Part shown: positions 9,032 to 16,227 of the stretch, one piece after another
Position numbering within the stretch: the stretch's first letter is position 1
Layout: each line of letters starts with the position of its first letter
Assembly: GCA_045591095.1 (NCBI GenBank)
Contig: JAZNSF010000012.1
Coordinates: forward strand, 1-58,641
Length of the DNA stretch: 58,641 bases
Reading direction: 5' to 3'
Source of the DNA: SIG440 sp045591095
Lineage (GTDB): Bacteria; Bacillota; Clostridia; Monoglobales; Monoglobaceae
Translations under genes and position numbers: made by a program
Notes under the pieces: generated by a model
Seen by the model: the letters and a program-made list of their open reading frames with translations, nothing else
Told to the model about the DNA's origin: nothing
The model's database searches: none

Positions 9032-9630
9032 CACAGCTCCACCCTGCCAAGTATCGCCTTTGCAAGTGTCACTTCGTCAGCATATTCAAGCTCGCCGCCA
9101 ACCGGAACGCCGTGGGCAATCCTTGTTGTCTTTATCCCAAACGGCTTTAGAAGCTTTGAAATATACATAGCCGTAGTTTCGCCCTCTAAATTCGGGTTTG
9201 TCGCCATAATAACTTCCTTAACCTCACCGCCTGTAACCCGCATCACAAGTTCCTTTATGCGGATATCCTCAGGACCAATATTGTCCATGGGCGAAATCGC
9301 ACCATGAAGGACGTGATAAAGTCCCTTAAACTCATTGGTTTTTTCCATCTGTACCACATCTTTTGGATTTTCCACCACACAAATAACCGTTTTGTCCCTT
9401 AAATTATTGGCGCAAACCGAACACACCTCGCTGTCCGAAAAATTCTGGCATATTTTGCAGTAAGTAATCTTATTTTTTGCCTCCACAATAGCCTCGGAAA
9501 ACTTAAATGCCTTTTCATCAGGCAAATTAAGCACATAATAAGCAAGCCTCTGGGCGGTCTTAGAGCCAATCCCCGGAAGCTTACGAAACTCGTCAATCAA
9601 ATTTTCCAGCGGCGAAACATAGTAGTCCAT
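9031..9630 (-). CDS. recR: Recombination protein RecR
   Basis: A 199-residue RecR of normal length. It has an N-terminal helix-hairpin-helix (FRKLPGIGSKTAQRLAYY), a four-cysteine zinc finger (CKICQNFSDSEVCSVC), and a Toprim domain with TNPNLEGETTAMYI. It acts with RecF/RecO in gap repair. The usual neighbours dnaX and ybaB are absent; instead it heads a recR-queG-rlmD operon that starts only about 24 bases after a terminator hairpin. Confidence 0.97.
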   Translation of the reverse strand: MDYYVSPLENLIDEFRKLPGIGSKTAQRLAYYVLNLPDEKAFKFSEAIVEAKNKITYCKICQNFSDSEVCSVCANNLRDKTVICVVENPKDVVQMEKTNEFKGLYHVLHGAISPMDNIGPEDIRIKELVMRVTGGEVKEVIMATNPNLEGETTAMYISKLLKPFGIKTTRIAHGVPVGGELEYADEVTLAKAILGRVEL

Positions 9631-9653
9631 TTTAAAAGTTCCTTTCTAAAAAG

Positions 9654-9677
9654 AAAAGGGGACAAAAATCCCCTTTT
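9654..9677 (-). terminator. Terminator after the copper-amine-oxidase-N-domain gene
   Basis: AAAAGGGG / CCCCTTTT inverted repeat with an 8-base loop, followed on the minus strand by a T-rich run. It separates metK and the secreted protein gene from recR, although the short gap to recR leaves room for partial readthrough. Confidence 0.75.
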
Positions 9678-9678
9678 T

Positions 9679-10128
9679 CTATTTTGTAAGTGTTACAGTT
9701 TCGGTTTTTTGGTCCCAGCCGACAGTGTATCCCATTGCGCCGGCTAAAAACCTTAAGGGTACATAAGTCCTTCTTTCCGAAAGGTCAAGAAACGGTGCGA
9801 CGTCCATTTGCTTTGTTTCTGTCTTCTGACCGTTTTCTTTAAAGTAAAAGAGTGTCTTATTCCCAATCTGAACTAAAAAGCTGTCACCGTCTTTATTTAT
9901 GCCAACGGCTGTCTGCGTTTCGTCATCCCAGTCCACCTTAAAATCAAAATACTGGAGCAAAAATCTTATCGGAACAAAGGTGCGATTTTCTTTTTCGACT
10001 ATTTTGCCCATTCCCTCACCGATTATCGCTTTCTTGCCGTCCACAATAATCTCGGTGTTCTCTGCAAATACAGAGAGTCCCGAAAAAACAACCAAAGCCA
10101 CAAGCAAAATCGAAACCACTCTTTTCAT
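9679..10128 (-). CDS. Secreted copper amine oxidase N-terminal domain (stalk) protein
   Basis: A 149-residue exported protein. Residues 1-22 are a signal peptide (hydrophobic core SILLVALVVFSGLSV, cleavage near FAE). The rest is one copper-amine-oxidase-N module with the paired repeats TFVPIRFLLQYFDFKVDW and TYVPLRFLAGAMGYTVGW. No metal-binding catalytic domain follows. In Firmicutes such modules are cell-surface or wall-associated stalk domains of unknown role. It starts 17 bases after metK in the same direction and is probably co-transcribed. Confidence 0.8.
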   Translation of the reverse strand: MKRVVSILLVALVVFSGLSVFAENTEIIVDGKKAIIGEGMGKIVEKENRTFVPIRFLLQYFDFKVDWDDETQTAVGINKDGDSFLVQIGNKTLFYFKENGQKTETKQMDVAPFLDLSERRTYVPLRFLAGAMGYTVGWDQKTETVTLTK

Positions 10129-10145
10129 ATCAACCAGTTCCCTTC

Positions 10146-11294
10146 TTATATATTTGCTAACTTCTTGATTTCTTCTACCTTGTCAAGCTTCTCCCAAGGA
10201 AGATTAATATCATCTCTGCCCATATGTCCATAAGCCGCAGTCTGCTTGTAGATGGGCCGTCTTAAATCAAGACCATTTATTATTCCGGTTGGTGTCAGAT
10301 CAAATAGCTTTGACACAATCTCCGAAAGCTTTTCTTCGCTTACCTTTCCTGTTCCAAATGTATCAATTCTTACCGATACCGGGTCCGAAACACCGATTGC
10401 ATAAGCAAGCTGTACCTCACAAGACTTCGCAAGCCCTGCTGCCACAATGTTTTTGGCAACATATCTTGCAGCGTATGCAGCACTTCTGTCAACCTTTGTC
10501 GGGTCCTTACCCGAGAACGCCCCGCCCCCATGTCTTGCATAACCGCCGTAAGTATCAACAATAATCTTTCTTCCGGTATGTCCCGAATCCCCCTGAGGCC
10601 CGCCCACAACAAATCTGCCTGTCGGGTTTATAAATATCTTTGTGTCGCTGTCCATAAGATGATCCGGAATTGTCGCTTTTATTACCGCATTAAGAATATC
10701 CGCCCTAAGCTGCGTCATATCAACACTTGGGTCATGCTGACTCGACACAACAACTGCGTCAATACGTTTTGCATTGCCGTTTTCATCATATTCTACCGTA
10801 ACCTGTGTCTTTCCGTCAGGTCTAAGGTAGGAAAGCTCGCCATTTTTTCTTACTTCGGTAAGACGTCTTGCCATTTTGTGTGCAAGACTTATTGCCATAG
10901 GCATAAACTCAGGAGTTTCGTCGCAGGCAAAGCCAAACATCATCCCCTGGTCACCCGCACCGTCACGGTCTACACCCAGAGCAATATCGGGCGACTGTTT
11001 GTCAAGCGCCGAGATAACTCCGCAGGTATCACAGTCAAAACCATATTTTGCACGGGTATATCCTACACCGCGAACAGTCTCGCGAACTATTGAAGTCACG
11101 TCAATATTCGCAGTTGTGGTAATCTCGCCCACAACAACCACAAGTCCCGTGGTAACAGTAACTTCACAAGCAACCCTTGCCTTTGGGTCCTTTTCTAAAA
11201 TAGCATCCAAAATAGCATCCGAAATAAGGTCCGAAATCTTGTCCGGATGCCCCTCTGTAACTGATTCTGATGTAAATAACTTTTTATAACCCAT
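10146..11294 (-). CDS. metK: S-adenosylmethionine synthase
   Basis: A 382-residue MetK, normal length, making SAM from methionine and ATP. Visible signatures are TEGHPDKISDLISD near the N-terminus, GAGDQGMMFGFA in the middle and GGGAFSGKDPTKVDRSAAY in the last third. The ATG at 11294 has GGGAGG at good spacing. The transcript has a leader of about 80 bases with an unusual repeat structure (see the separate entry), and a strong promoter upstream. Confidence 0.98.
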   Translation of the reverse strand: MGYKKLFTSESVTEGHPDKISDLISDAILDAILEKDPKARVACEVTVTTGLVVVVGEITTTANIDVTSIVRETVRGVGYTRAKYGFDCDTCGVISALDKQSPDIALGVDRDGAGDQGMMFGFACDETPEFMPMAISLAHKMARRLTEVRKNGELSYLRPDGKTQVTVEYDENGNAKRIDAVVVSSQHDPSVDMTQLRADILNAVIKATIPDHLMDSDTKIFINPTGRFVVGGPQGDSGHTGRKIIVDTYGGYARHGGGAFSGKDPTKVDRSAAYAARYVAKNIVAAGLAKSCEVQLAYAIGVSDPVSVRIDTFGTGKVSEEKLSEIVSKLFDLTPTGIINGLDLRRPIYKQTAAYGHMGRDDINLPWEKLDKVEEIKKLANI

Positions 11295-11308
11295 AAATAA
11301 ACCTCCCG

Positions 11309-11351
11309 GTTGCGCAAAGTTTTGACATAATTCTTATCGAGGTTGCGCAAC
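11309..11351 (-). promoter_or_regulatory. Candidate regulatory structure in the metK 5' leader
   Basis: Two near-identical palindromic blocks, GTTGCGCAAC (11342-11351) and GTTGCGCAAA (plus-strand 11309-11318), are 33 bases apart in the transcribed leader. In the RNA they can pair as a 9-bp stem with a 25-base loop. The loop begins with CCTC, complementary to the GGGAGG ribosome site just downstream. This could hide the ribosome site in response to SAM, or the blocks could be a DNA operator. It does not match the SAM-I or SMK-box patterns I know. Confidence 0.45.
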
Positions 11352-11383
11352 TATTAGTAAAAAATACATAAAAACACACCTTG

Positions 11384-11412
11384 AGTATACTATTTTTTTT
11401 GCCAGATGTCAA
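11384..11412 (-). promoter_or_regulatory. Sigma-A promoter of metK
   Basis: On the minus strand TTGACA (11412-11407) and TATACT (11389-11384) are separated by exactly 17 bases. The transcript would start near 11377, giving an ~80-base leader before metK. Confidence 0.88.
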
Positions 11413-11440
11413 CCATTCCCGACGCAATTTGATATTTTTC

Positions 11441-11469
11441 TTGACATTCCTAGCCAAAAATTGTAAAAT
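11441..11469 (+). promoter_or_regulatory. Sigma-A promoter of the ECF S-component gene
   Basis: TTGACA at 11441-11446 and TAAAAT at 11464-11469, spacer 17. It predicts a transcript start near 11476, consistent with translation starting at 11507 rather than at the upstream in-frame ATG at 11381. Confidence 0.85.
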
Positions 11470-11506
11470 AGCAAGTAATATCCTTAAGAAAGGTCGTGAA
11501 TTTCAT

Positions 11507-12049
11507 ATGACAAAAAAAATCAGTACAAAAAATATGGTTATCACTGCTCTTTTGATTGCTTTTGGGATAATCATTCCAACAGCTTTTGGATTTCTGAGGG
11601 TTATTCTTCCCCCGGCATTTACCGCAACACTTACAGCCCATGTCCCGATTTTTATTGCAATGTTTATTTCGCCGTCATCGGCCATTTTTACTGCAATCGG
11701 CACAGCAATCGGCTTTTTAGCATCAGGGCTTGCGATAGTGGTTGTAATCCGTGCAGCATCCCATATTGTGTTTGCACTTTGGGGTGCATATATGGTCAAA
11801 AAGGGCAGAAGCATCGTTCTTACAGGCATCGCAACCGCTATTCTTCATGCACTTTTTGAAGCAATTGTGGTTTATATTTTCCTTGCCCTCGGCTGGACAA
11901 CATCGTCCGAAGCTTTTGTAAAAGTAGCATTCTACACAACAGGGATCGGCACGATCCTTCACCACGCGGTTGACTACATAATCGCAATCGCACTCATGAA
12001 AGCGCTTTCAAAAGTCGGCGCAATAAATGCTTTACCCAAACTGTTTTAA
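11507..12049 (+). CDS. ECF transporter S component, probably niacin-type (NiaX-like)
   Basis: A 180-residue membrane protein with five or six hydrophobic segments and no ATPase of its own, as expected for an S component working with a shared EcfAA'T module. The segment TLTAHVPIFIAMFISP followed by RAASHIVFALWGAYM resembles the niacin-specific NiaX group as I remember it, but the vitamin is inferred. The ATG at 11507 follows AGAAAGG at a slightly long spacing of 13. It stands alone with its own promoter and terminator. Confidence 0.7.
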   Translation: MTKKISTKNMVITALLIAFGIIIPTAFGFLRVILPPAFTATLTAHVPIFIAMFISPSSAIFTAIGTAIGFLASGLAIVVVIRAASHIVFALWGAYMVKKGRSIVLTGIATAILHALFEAIVVYIFLALGWTTSSEAFVKVAFYTTGIGTILHHAVDYIIAIALMKALSKVGAINALPKLF

Positions 12050-12066
12050 ACTTTAAACTTAACAGC

Positions 12067-12101
12067 AAAACCCCCGAAGCAAAGCTTGCTTCGGGGGTTT
12101 T
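12067..12101. terminator. Strong bidirectional terminator
   Basis: A perfect 16-bp inverted repeat (AAAACCCCCGAAGCAA and its complement) with a 3-base loop between the convergent ECF and eda genes. Its ends supply T-runs on both strands. Confidence 0.92.
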
Positions 12102-12111
12102 AAATTCTCTG

Positions 12112-12750
12112 TTAATCTCTGATTTTTTTAAGAAGCTCAACTGCCTCGCGAGTGAGTGCTTCAATCTCGTCAAACTTGCCGCCAGCAATCTTGTCTGCAG
12201 GAACCATCCAGCTTCCGCCACAAGCATATACAGCCTTGCAAGAAAGGTAATCAGCGAGGTTTGATGCGCTAACACCGCCTGTTGGCATAAACTTAATCTT
12301 TGTGTAAGGGGCAACCATAGCCTTAATCATCTTTACACCGCCTGCAGCTTCTGCCGGGAAAAACTTAAGATATGTAAGTCCAAGTGCCATTGCAGCTTCA
12401 ACCTCGGTAGGTGTGCAAACACCGGGGATGATTGGGTAGCCTTTAGCCTTGCAGTGCTTTACTACCTCGGGGTTAAGACCCGGGCTTACGATAAAGGTCG
12501 CACCTGCATCCATTGCAGTATCAGCCTGCTCGGGGGTAAGGACTGTTCCTGCACCGATAAAGAAATCAGGGTACGCCTTCGAAATGCGGCGGATTGATTC
12601 TTCTGCAGCATCTGTACGGAAAGTGATCTCTGCACAGGGAAGGCCACCGTTTTTCAGCGCCTCAGCAAGAGGAAGCGCATCTTCAACATTGTCAATTTTT
12701 ACTACCGGAATAACCCCGGTATCACTAATTTTTTTGATAAGGTTTTCCAT
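12112..12750 (-). CDS. eda: KDPG/KHG aldolase (2-keto-3-deoxy-6-phosphogluconate aldolase)
   Basis: A 212-residue class I aldolase of the Entner-Doudoroff and uronate pathways, cleaving KDPG to pyruvate and glyceraldehyde 3-phosphate. The catalytic glutamate is in CAEITFRT and the Schiff-base lysine in YLKFFPAE; GAGTVLT and PTGGV form the phosphate site. Length is normal. No Entner-Doudoroff dehydratase or sugar-acid kinase is adjacent. AAAGGAGAAGG precedes the ATG. Confidence 0.95.
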   Translation of the reverse strand: MENLIKKISDTGVIPVVKIDNVEDALPLAEALKNGGLPCAEITFRTDAAEESIRRISKAYPDFFIGAGTVLTPEQADTAMDAGATFIVSPGLNPEVVKHCKAKGYPIIPGVCTPTEVEAAMALGLTYLKFFPAEAAGGVKMIKAMVAPYTKIKFMPTGGVSASNLADYLSCKAVYACGGSWMVPADKIAGGKFDEIEALTREAVELLKKIRD

Positions 12751-12804
12751 TTTAATACCTTCTCCTTTATGTAAATTTAAATTATTTATCAGCTACACAA
12801 AAAA

Positions 12805-13011
12805 CTAGTTCTTTTTTCGTTCAACCTTCTTTTTGTTCCCGTCTTCGTCCATGATATAGACATTTTCCAAAGTATTTTCAAGCCCCTGCCTGAATCCTTT
12901 TATATACTCTTGTCTAAGCCTTGCCTGTTCTTCCTTTTCGGCTTCGGTAAGGCCCTCTTCTCTTGACTTTTTCGCAAGCGCATTGATTCTTTCTATAAGC
13001 TCGGAGGCCAT
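12805..13011 (-). CDS. DUF896 (YnzC-type) small protein
   Basis: A 68-residue highly charged helical protein. The pattern IERINALAKKSREEGLTEAE with LRQEYIKGFRQGL is the DUF896 signature. Bacillus YnzC belongs to this family and its molecular role is not firmly known. AGGGGTGA precedes the ATG. It lies between tRNA-Thr and eda, all on the minus strand. Confidence 0.85.
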   Translation of the reverse strand: MASELIERINALAKKSREEGLTEAEKEEQARLRQEYIKGFRQGLENTLENVYIMDEDGNKKKVERKKN

Positions 13012-13058
13012 GCTAAATCACCCCTTGTTTTATCACTCTAAGCTTTGCTTTTCAAAAA

Positions 13059-13088
13059 GCCGAAGCAAAGGTTACACTTTGCTTCGGC
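13059..13088 (-). terminator. Terminator of tRNA-Thr(CGT)
   Basis: A perfect 12-bp stem GCCGAAGCAAAG / CTTTGCTTCGGC with a 6-base loop, immediately after the tRNA 3' end on the minus strand and followed by TTTTTGAAAAG. Confidence 0.88.
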
Positions 13089-13164
13089 TGGAGCTGGTAA
13101 CGGGACTCGAACCTGCGACCTGCTCATTACGAATGAGCTGCTCTACCAACTGAGCTATACCAGC
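13089..13164 (-). tRNA. tRNA-Thr, anticodon CGT
   Basis: A 76-base cloverleaf on the minus strand with the CCA end encoded. The acceptor stem GCTGGTA pairs with TACCAGC. The anticodon arm CTCATTCGTAATGAG reads CGT (codon ACG). The T arm GCAGGTTCGAGTCCCGT is standard. Confidence 0.97.
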
Positions 13165-13179
13165 AAAGCTACTTTCCCG

Positions 13180-13208
13180 AGTATACAATAAAAATTGTCG
13201 TTTGTCAA
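13180..13208 (-). promoter_or_regulatory. Sigma-A promoter of tRNA-Thr(CGT)
   Basis: Minus strand TTGACA (13208-13203), 17-base spacer, TATACT (13185-13180), just upstream of the tRNA. Confidence 0.88.
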
Positions 13209-13239
13209 GGCTTTGCCCTTTTTAAATCCCATATTTTTG

Positions 13240-13268
13240 TTGAAATCCAAGGCGGTTTGTGCTAAGAT
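13240..13268 (+). promoter_or_regulatory. Sigma-A promoter of the Ppx/GppA gene
   Basis: TTGAAA at 13240-13245 and TAAGAT at 13263-13268, spacer 17. It supports the TTG start at 13300 over the upstream in-frame ATG at 13195. Confidence 0.7.
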
Positions 13269-13299
13269 ATCTATAATCATTTTATGGAGGTATCCTCTT

Positions 13300-14220
13300 T
13301 TGAAAAAAATAGCAGTCATAGATTTAGGTTCAAATTCCATTCGTATGAGTATCTTTGACCCTGAAAATCCAAAAACCGCTCTCAAAACCTATCGAAGCAC
13401 CATTCGTCTAAGCGAAGGAATGTCAAAAACAGATATGCTTTCCACGGAAGCTCAGCTTCGTGCAGTTAAGGCACTTTCAGAATATAAAAAAATAGCCAAA
13501 GACGAATGCGTTACAGATATATACACCGTTGCGACCGCCGCTGTCCGAAAAGCCAAAAATCAGGCCGAATTCTTAGGCCTTGTAAAAAGCACCCTAGGGC
13601 TAGAAATCAAGGTAATCGACGGCAAAACCGAAGCTAAACTTGACAGCCTTGCAATCAGCCGCGCACTTAGCCTTTCCTCCGGTCTTATATGCGACATAGG
13701 TGGCGGAAGCACTGAGCTTATCGGCGTTCCCCCAAAAAGTTCACCTATGGTAAGCATCCCCTACGGGTCCCGCGGCATCACCGAAATGTTCTTTAAGGAT
13801 GGCGAGTCTTCGGCTTCTTTTCAAAAAGCTCTTGACTTTACAAGGGAACTCCTCTCGCCTTACCCTTGGCTCAGCGATTTTTATGAACGTCCATTGGTTG
13901 GCATCGGCGGCACGCTTCGCGCCCTTGCAAAAATGAATTTTTGCGATGACTCTTCCAAAAGCATAAACGGTTGCGAGATTTCGCCCGATGTTATGAATCA
14001 AATCCTTGACACTATCCTTTCGGCAGATTTCGAAAAACGTTCCCAAATGCCCGGCATAGGCACAGAGCGCGCCGACATAATCCTTGGCGGCGTAATACTT
14101 TTAAAAGCAGTTTTAGAAAGGCTTAACCCATCCAAAATCCTGGTATCCGACGCAGGAGTCAGAGAGGGCGTTTTCTTTGACCTAATTGAAGGACATCAAA
14201 TACTTTCTTCTGATTTTTAA
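13300..14220 (+). CDS. Ppx/GppA family exopolyphosphatase or pppGpp phosphohydrolase
   Basis: A 306-residue ASKHA-fold phosphatase. The first phosphate loop VIDLGSNSIRMSIF is at the very N-terminus and the second, CDIGGGSTELIGV, near residue 130; GTERADIILGG follows late. It matches the short single-module Ppx form (about 300 residues) without the C-terminal HD domain of enteric GppA. The start is TTG, 9 bases after GGAGG. Polyphosphate versus guanosine pentaphosphate activity cannot be told from the sequence. Confidence 0.88.
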   Translation: MKKIAVIDLGSNSIRMSIFDPENPKTALKTYRSTIRLSEGMSKTDMLSTEAQLRAVKALSEYKKIAKDECVTDIYTVATAAVRKAKNQAEFLGLVKSTLGLEIKVIDGKTEAKLDSLAISRALSLSSGLICDIGGGSTELIGVPPKSSPMVSIPYGSRGITEMFFKDGESSASFQKALDFTRELLSPYPWLSDFYERPLVGIGGTLRALAKMNFCDDSSKSINGCEISPDVMNQILDTILSADFEKRSQMPGIGTERADIILGGVILLKAVLERLNPSKILVSDAGVREGVFFDLIEGHQILSSDF

Positions 14221-14248
14221 AACCTTTGTTATGAATAAAAATGCACTA

Positions 14249-14285
14249 TCCCTCCCAAACTAAAGTAGTTGGGAGGGGATTTTTT
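14249..14285 (+). terminator. Terminator hairpin that also holds the next gene's ribosome site
   Basis: CCCTCCCAA (14250-14258) pairs with TTGGGAGGG (14269-14277), followed by a six-T run. The 3' arm contains GGGAGGGG, the ribosome site for the TauE gene that starts within or right after the T-run. The structure can therefore both end the Ppx transcript and mask translation of the next gene. Confidence 0.7.
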
Positions 14286-14640
14286 GCTCAAAAAATATTG
14301 GAAAGAGGTAGTTATTGGTTTTGGTACAGGGCTATTAAACGGGCTCTTTGGCGCAGGCGGCGGCTCGGTGCTTGTTCCGCTGATGGAAAAATTCTTGAGG
14401 ATGAAGGAACACACATCCCACGCAACCGCCATTCCGGTAATCCTTATTATGTCCATTGTAAGCTCGGTTCTTTATCTTCGGCGTGGGTATTTTGATTTTA
14501 ACATTTGGGTTTTTGTGTCGCTCGGCGGGCTTTTAGGTGGCTTTGTGGGGGCAAAGCTCCTTAAAAAAGTCCCCAAAAAGTGGCTCAAAATAGGGTTTGG
14601 CGCGGTTATCTCGGTAACTGCCATGAAAATGATTTTTTAG
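14284..14640 (+). CDS. Half-size TauE/SafE family membrane protein, first copy
   Basis: A 118-residue integral membrane protein with about four hydrophobic segments. It carries the TauE/SafE signature GLFGAGGGSVLVPLM once; full-length family members (about 250-300 residues) carry it twice. The start is taken as TTG at 14284 behind GGGAGGGG. It is followed after 8 bases by a second half-size copy, so the two probably form a heterodimer equal to one full exporter of a sulfur-containing or organic anion. Confidence 0.82.
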   Translation: MLKKYWKEVVIGFGTGLLNGLFGAGGGSVLVPLMEKFLRMKEHTSHATAIPVILIMSIVSSVLYLRRGYFDFNIWVFVSLGGLLGGFVGAKLLKKVPKKWLKIGFGAVISVTAMKMIF

Positions 14641-14648
14641 GAGGCAAA

Positions 14649-15011
14649 ATGCTTAATATACTGATTGGATTTTTTAGTGGAATAATAAGCGGAATGGGAA
14701 TTGGCGGCGGGGCAATACTAATTCCGGCAATCATAATGGCAGAGAAGATAAGCCAGCAAACTGCCCAGGGCATAAACCTGACCTACTTTATCCCGACGGC
14801 TCTGATTGCACTTTTTGTTCACCTTAAAAACAACAGCATAAGGGTTAAAACCGCACTTATTCTTGGAGGATTCGGTCTTCCCGGCGCTGTACTTGGATCG
14901 ATGCTGGCCGGAAGCCTAAGAAGCAATCTCTTGCGGCAACTATTTGGCATATTTTTGCTGTTTGTGGGAATATATGAAATTTTTAAAGGCATTAAAGAAA
15001 AATCTTGTTGA
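14649..15011 (+). CDS. Half-size TauE/SafE family membrane protein, second copy
   Basis: A 120-residue integral membrane protein with the signature GMGIGGGAILIPAI near the N-terminus and about four membrane spans. TAGGAGG overlaps the stop of the first half and sets the ATG at 14649. Paired half-size TauE genes are known in Firmicutes. The transported anion is unknown. Confidence 0.82.
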   Translation: MLNILIGFFSGIISGMGIGGGAILIPAIIMAEKISQQTAQGINLTYFIPTALIALFVHLKNNSIRVKTALILGGFGLPGAVLGSMLAGSLRSNLLRQLFGIFLLFVGIYEIFKGIKEKSC

Positions 15012-15040
15012 ATTTTTGATATTTTTTTGTCAAATTGTTG

Positions 15041-15069
15041 TTGACGGACAAAAAAAAAAGTTATATACT
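15041..15069 (+). promoter_or_regulatory. Sigma-A promoter of serC-serA
   Basis: TTGACG at 15041-15046 and TATACT at 15064-15069, spacer 17, with a poly-A stretch in the spacer. It lies 48 bases before the serC start. Confidence 0.8.
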
Positions 15070-15116
15070 ATAATATTATATTAACTATAATTTTCAAAAT
15101 GCTAGGAGTGTTTTTT

Positions 15117-16196
15117 ATGAGTAGAGTTTATAACTTTTCTGCAGGTCCTTCAATGCTTCCGCTTGAAGTACTTGAAACAGCACAAAAGGAAATGCTTGAT
15201 TTTAATGGAAGTGGCCAATCCGTTATGGAAATGAGCCATCGCTCGCCGGTTTATGATGCAATCATCAAAGAGACCGAAGCAAACTTCCGCAAGCTTATGA
15301 ATATTCCTGACAACTACAAGGTACTTTTCCTCCAGGGCGGCGCATCAACCCAGTTTGCAGCTATCCCCTTAAACCTTATGAAAACCGGCAAAGCTGACTA
15401 CGTTGTATCAGGCCAGTTCTCAGGCAAGGCTTTCAAGGAAGCTAAAAAATACGGCGACGCAAAATGCATCGCAACCTCTGAAGACAAAACATTCAGCTAC
15501 ATACCAAAAATTACACCCGATATTATACGCGATGACGCTGACTATGTTCACGTTTGCTACAACAACACCATTTTCGGCACCCGTTTCCCCGAAGTTCCAA
15601 ATGTTGGCGACAAAGTTCTGGTTGCAGATATGTCATCCTGCATCACAAGCGAGCCTGTTGATGTTACCAAGTTCGGTGTTATCTATGCCGGCGCTCAAAA
15701 GAACATGGCTCCTGCTGGTCTTACTGTTGTTATCATCCGCGAGGACCTTTTGGGAAATGCCCGCGAAGATATCCCGACAATGCTTGATTATAAGACAATG
15801 GCAGACAACGACTCTATGTACAACACTCCCCCTTGCTATGCAATTTATGTAGCAGGTCTTGTTTACAAATGGGCGCTTAAAAACGGCGGACTTACCGCTA
15901 TGAAAGAACGTAATGAGAAAAAAGCTGCCCTTCTTTATGACTACCTTGATTCGTCAAAGCTCTTTAAGGCAACCGCCGAGAAAGAATCTCGCTCAATCAT
16001 GAACGTTTGCTTTGTTACAGGCGACGCTGACCTTGATAAAAAGTTCTGCAAAGAAGCAACAGATGCAGGTTTTGTAAACCTCAAAGGTCACCGCTCGGTT
16101 GGCGGTATGCGTGCAAGCATTTACAACGCTATGCCAATCGAAGGCGTAGAGGCTTTGGTTGAATTTATGAAAAAGTTCGAAGCTGAAAACGCGTAA
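15117..16196 (+). CDS. serC: Phosphoserine aminotransferase
   Basis: A 359-residue class V aminotransferase converting 3-phosphohydroxypyruvate to phosphoserine. FSAGPSMLP at the N-terminus, FLQGGAST, and the PLP lysine in YAGAQKNMAPAG are clear, as is KGHRSVGGMRASIYNAM at the end. AGGAG precedes the ATG at 15117. It forms an operon with serA 31 bases downstream. No serB-type phosphatase is adjacent. Confidence 0.96.
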   Translation: MSRVYNFSAGPSMLPLEVLETAQKEMLDFNGSGQSVMEMSHRSPVYDAIIKETEANFRKLMNIPDNYKVLFLQGGASTQFAAIPLNLMKTGKADYVVSGQFSGKAFKEAKKYGDAKCIATSEDKTFSYIPKITPDIIRDDADYVHVCYNNTIFGTRFPEVPNVGDKVLVADMSSCITSEPVDVTKFGVIYAGAQKNMAPAGLTVVIIREDLLGNAREDIPTMLDYKTMADNDSMYNTPPCYAIYVAGLVYKWALKNGGLTAMKERNEKKAALLYDYLDSSKLFKATAEKESRSIMNVCFVTGDADLDKKFCKEATDAGFVNLKGHRSVGGMRASIYNAMPIEGVEALVEFMKKFEAENA

Positions 16197-16227
16197 AAAT
16201 ATTTCCTAAAAAGGAGCGATTAACACA

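Noticed and set aside
10530..11093. 187-codon plus-strand frame opposite metK
   Set aside because: Antisense shadow of a fully conserved metK with no ribosome site or family signature.
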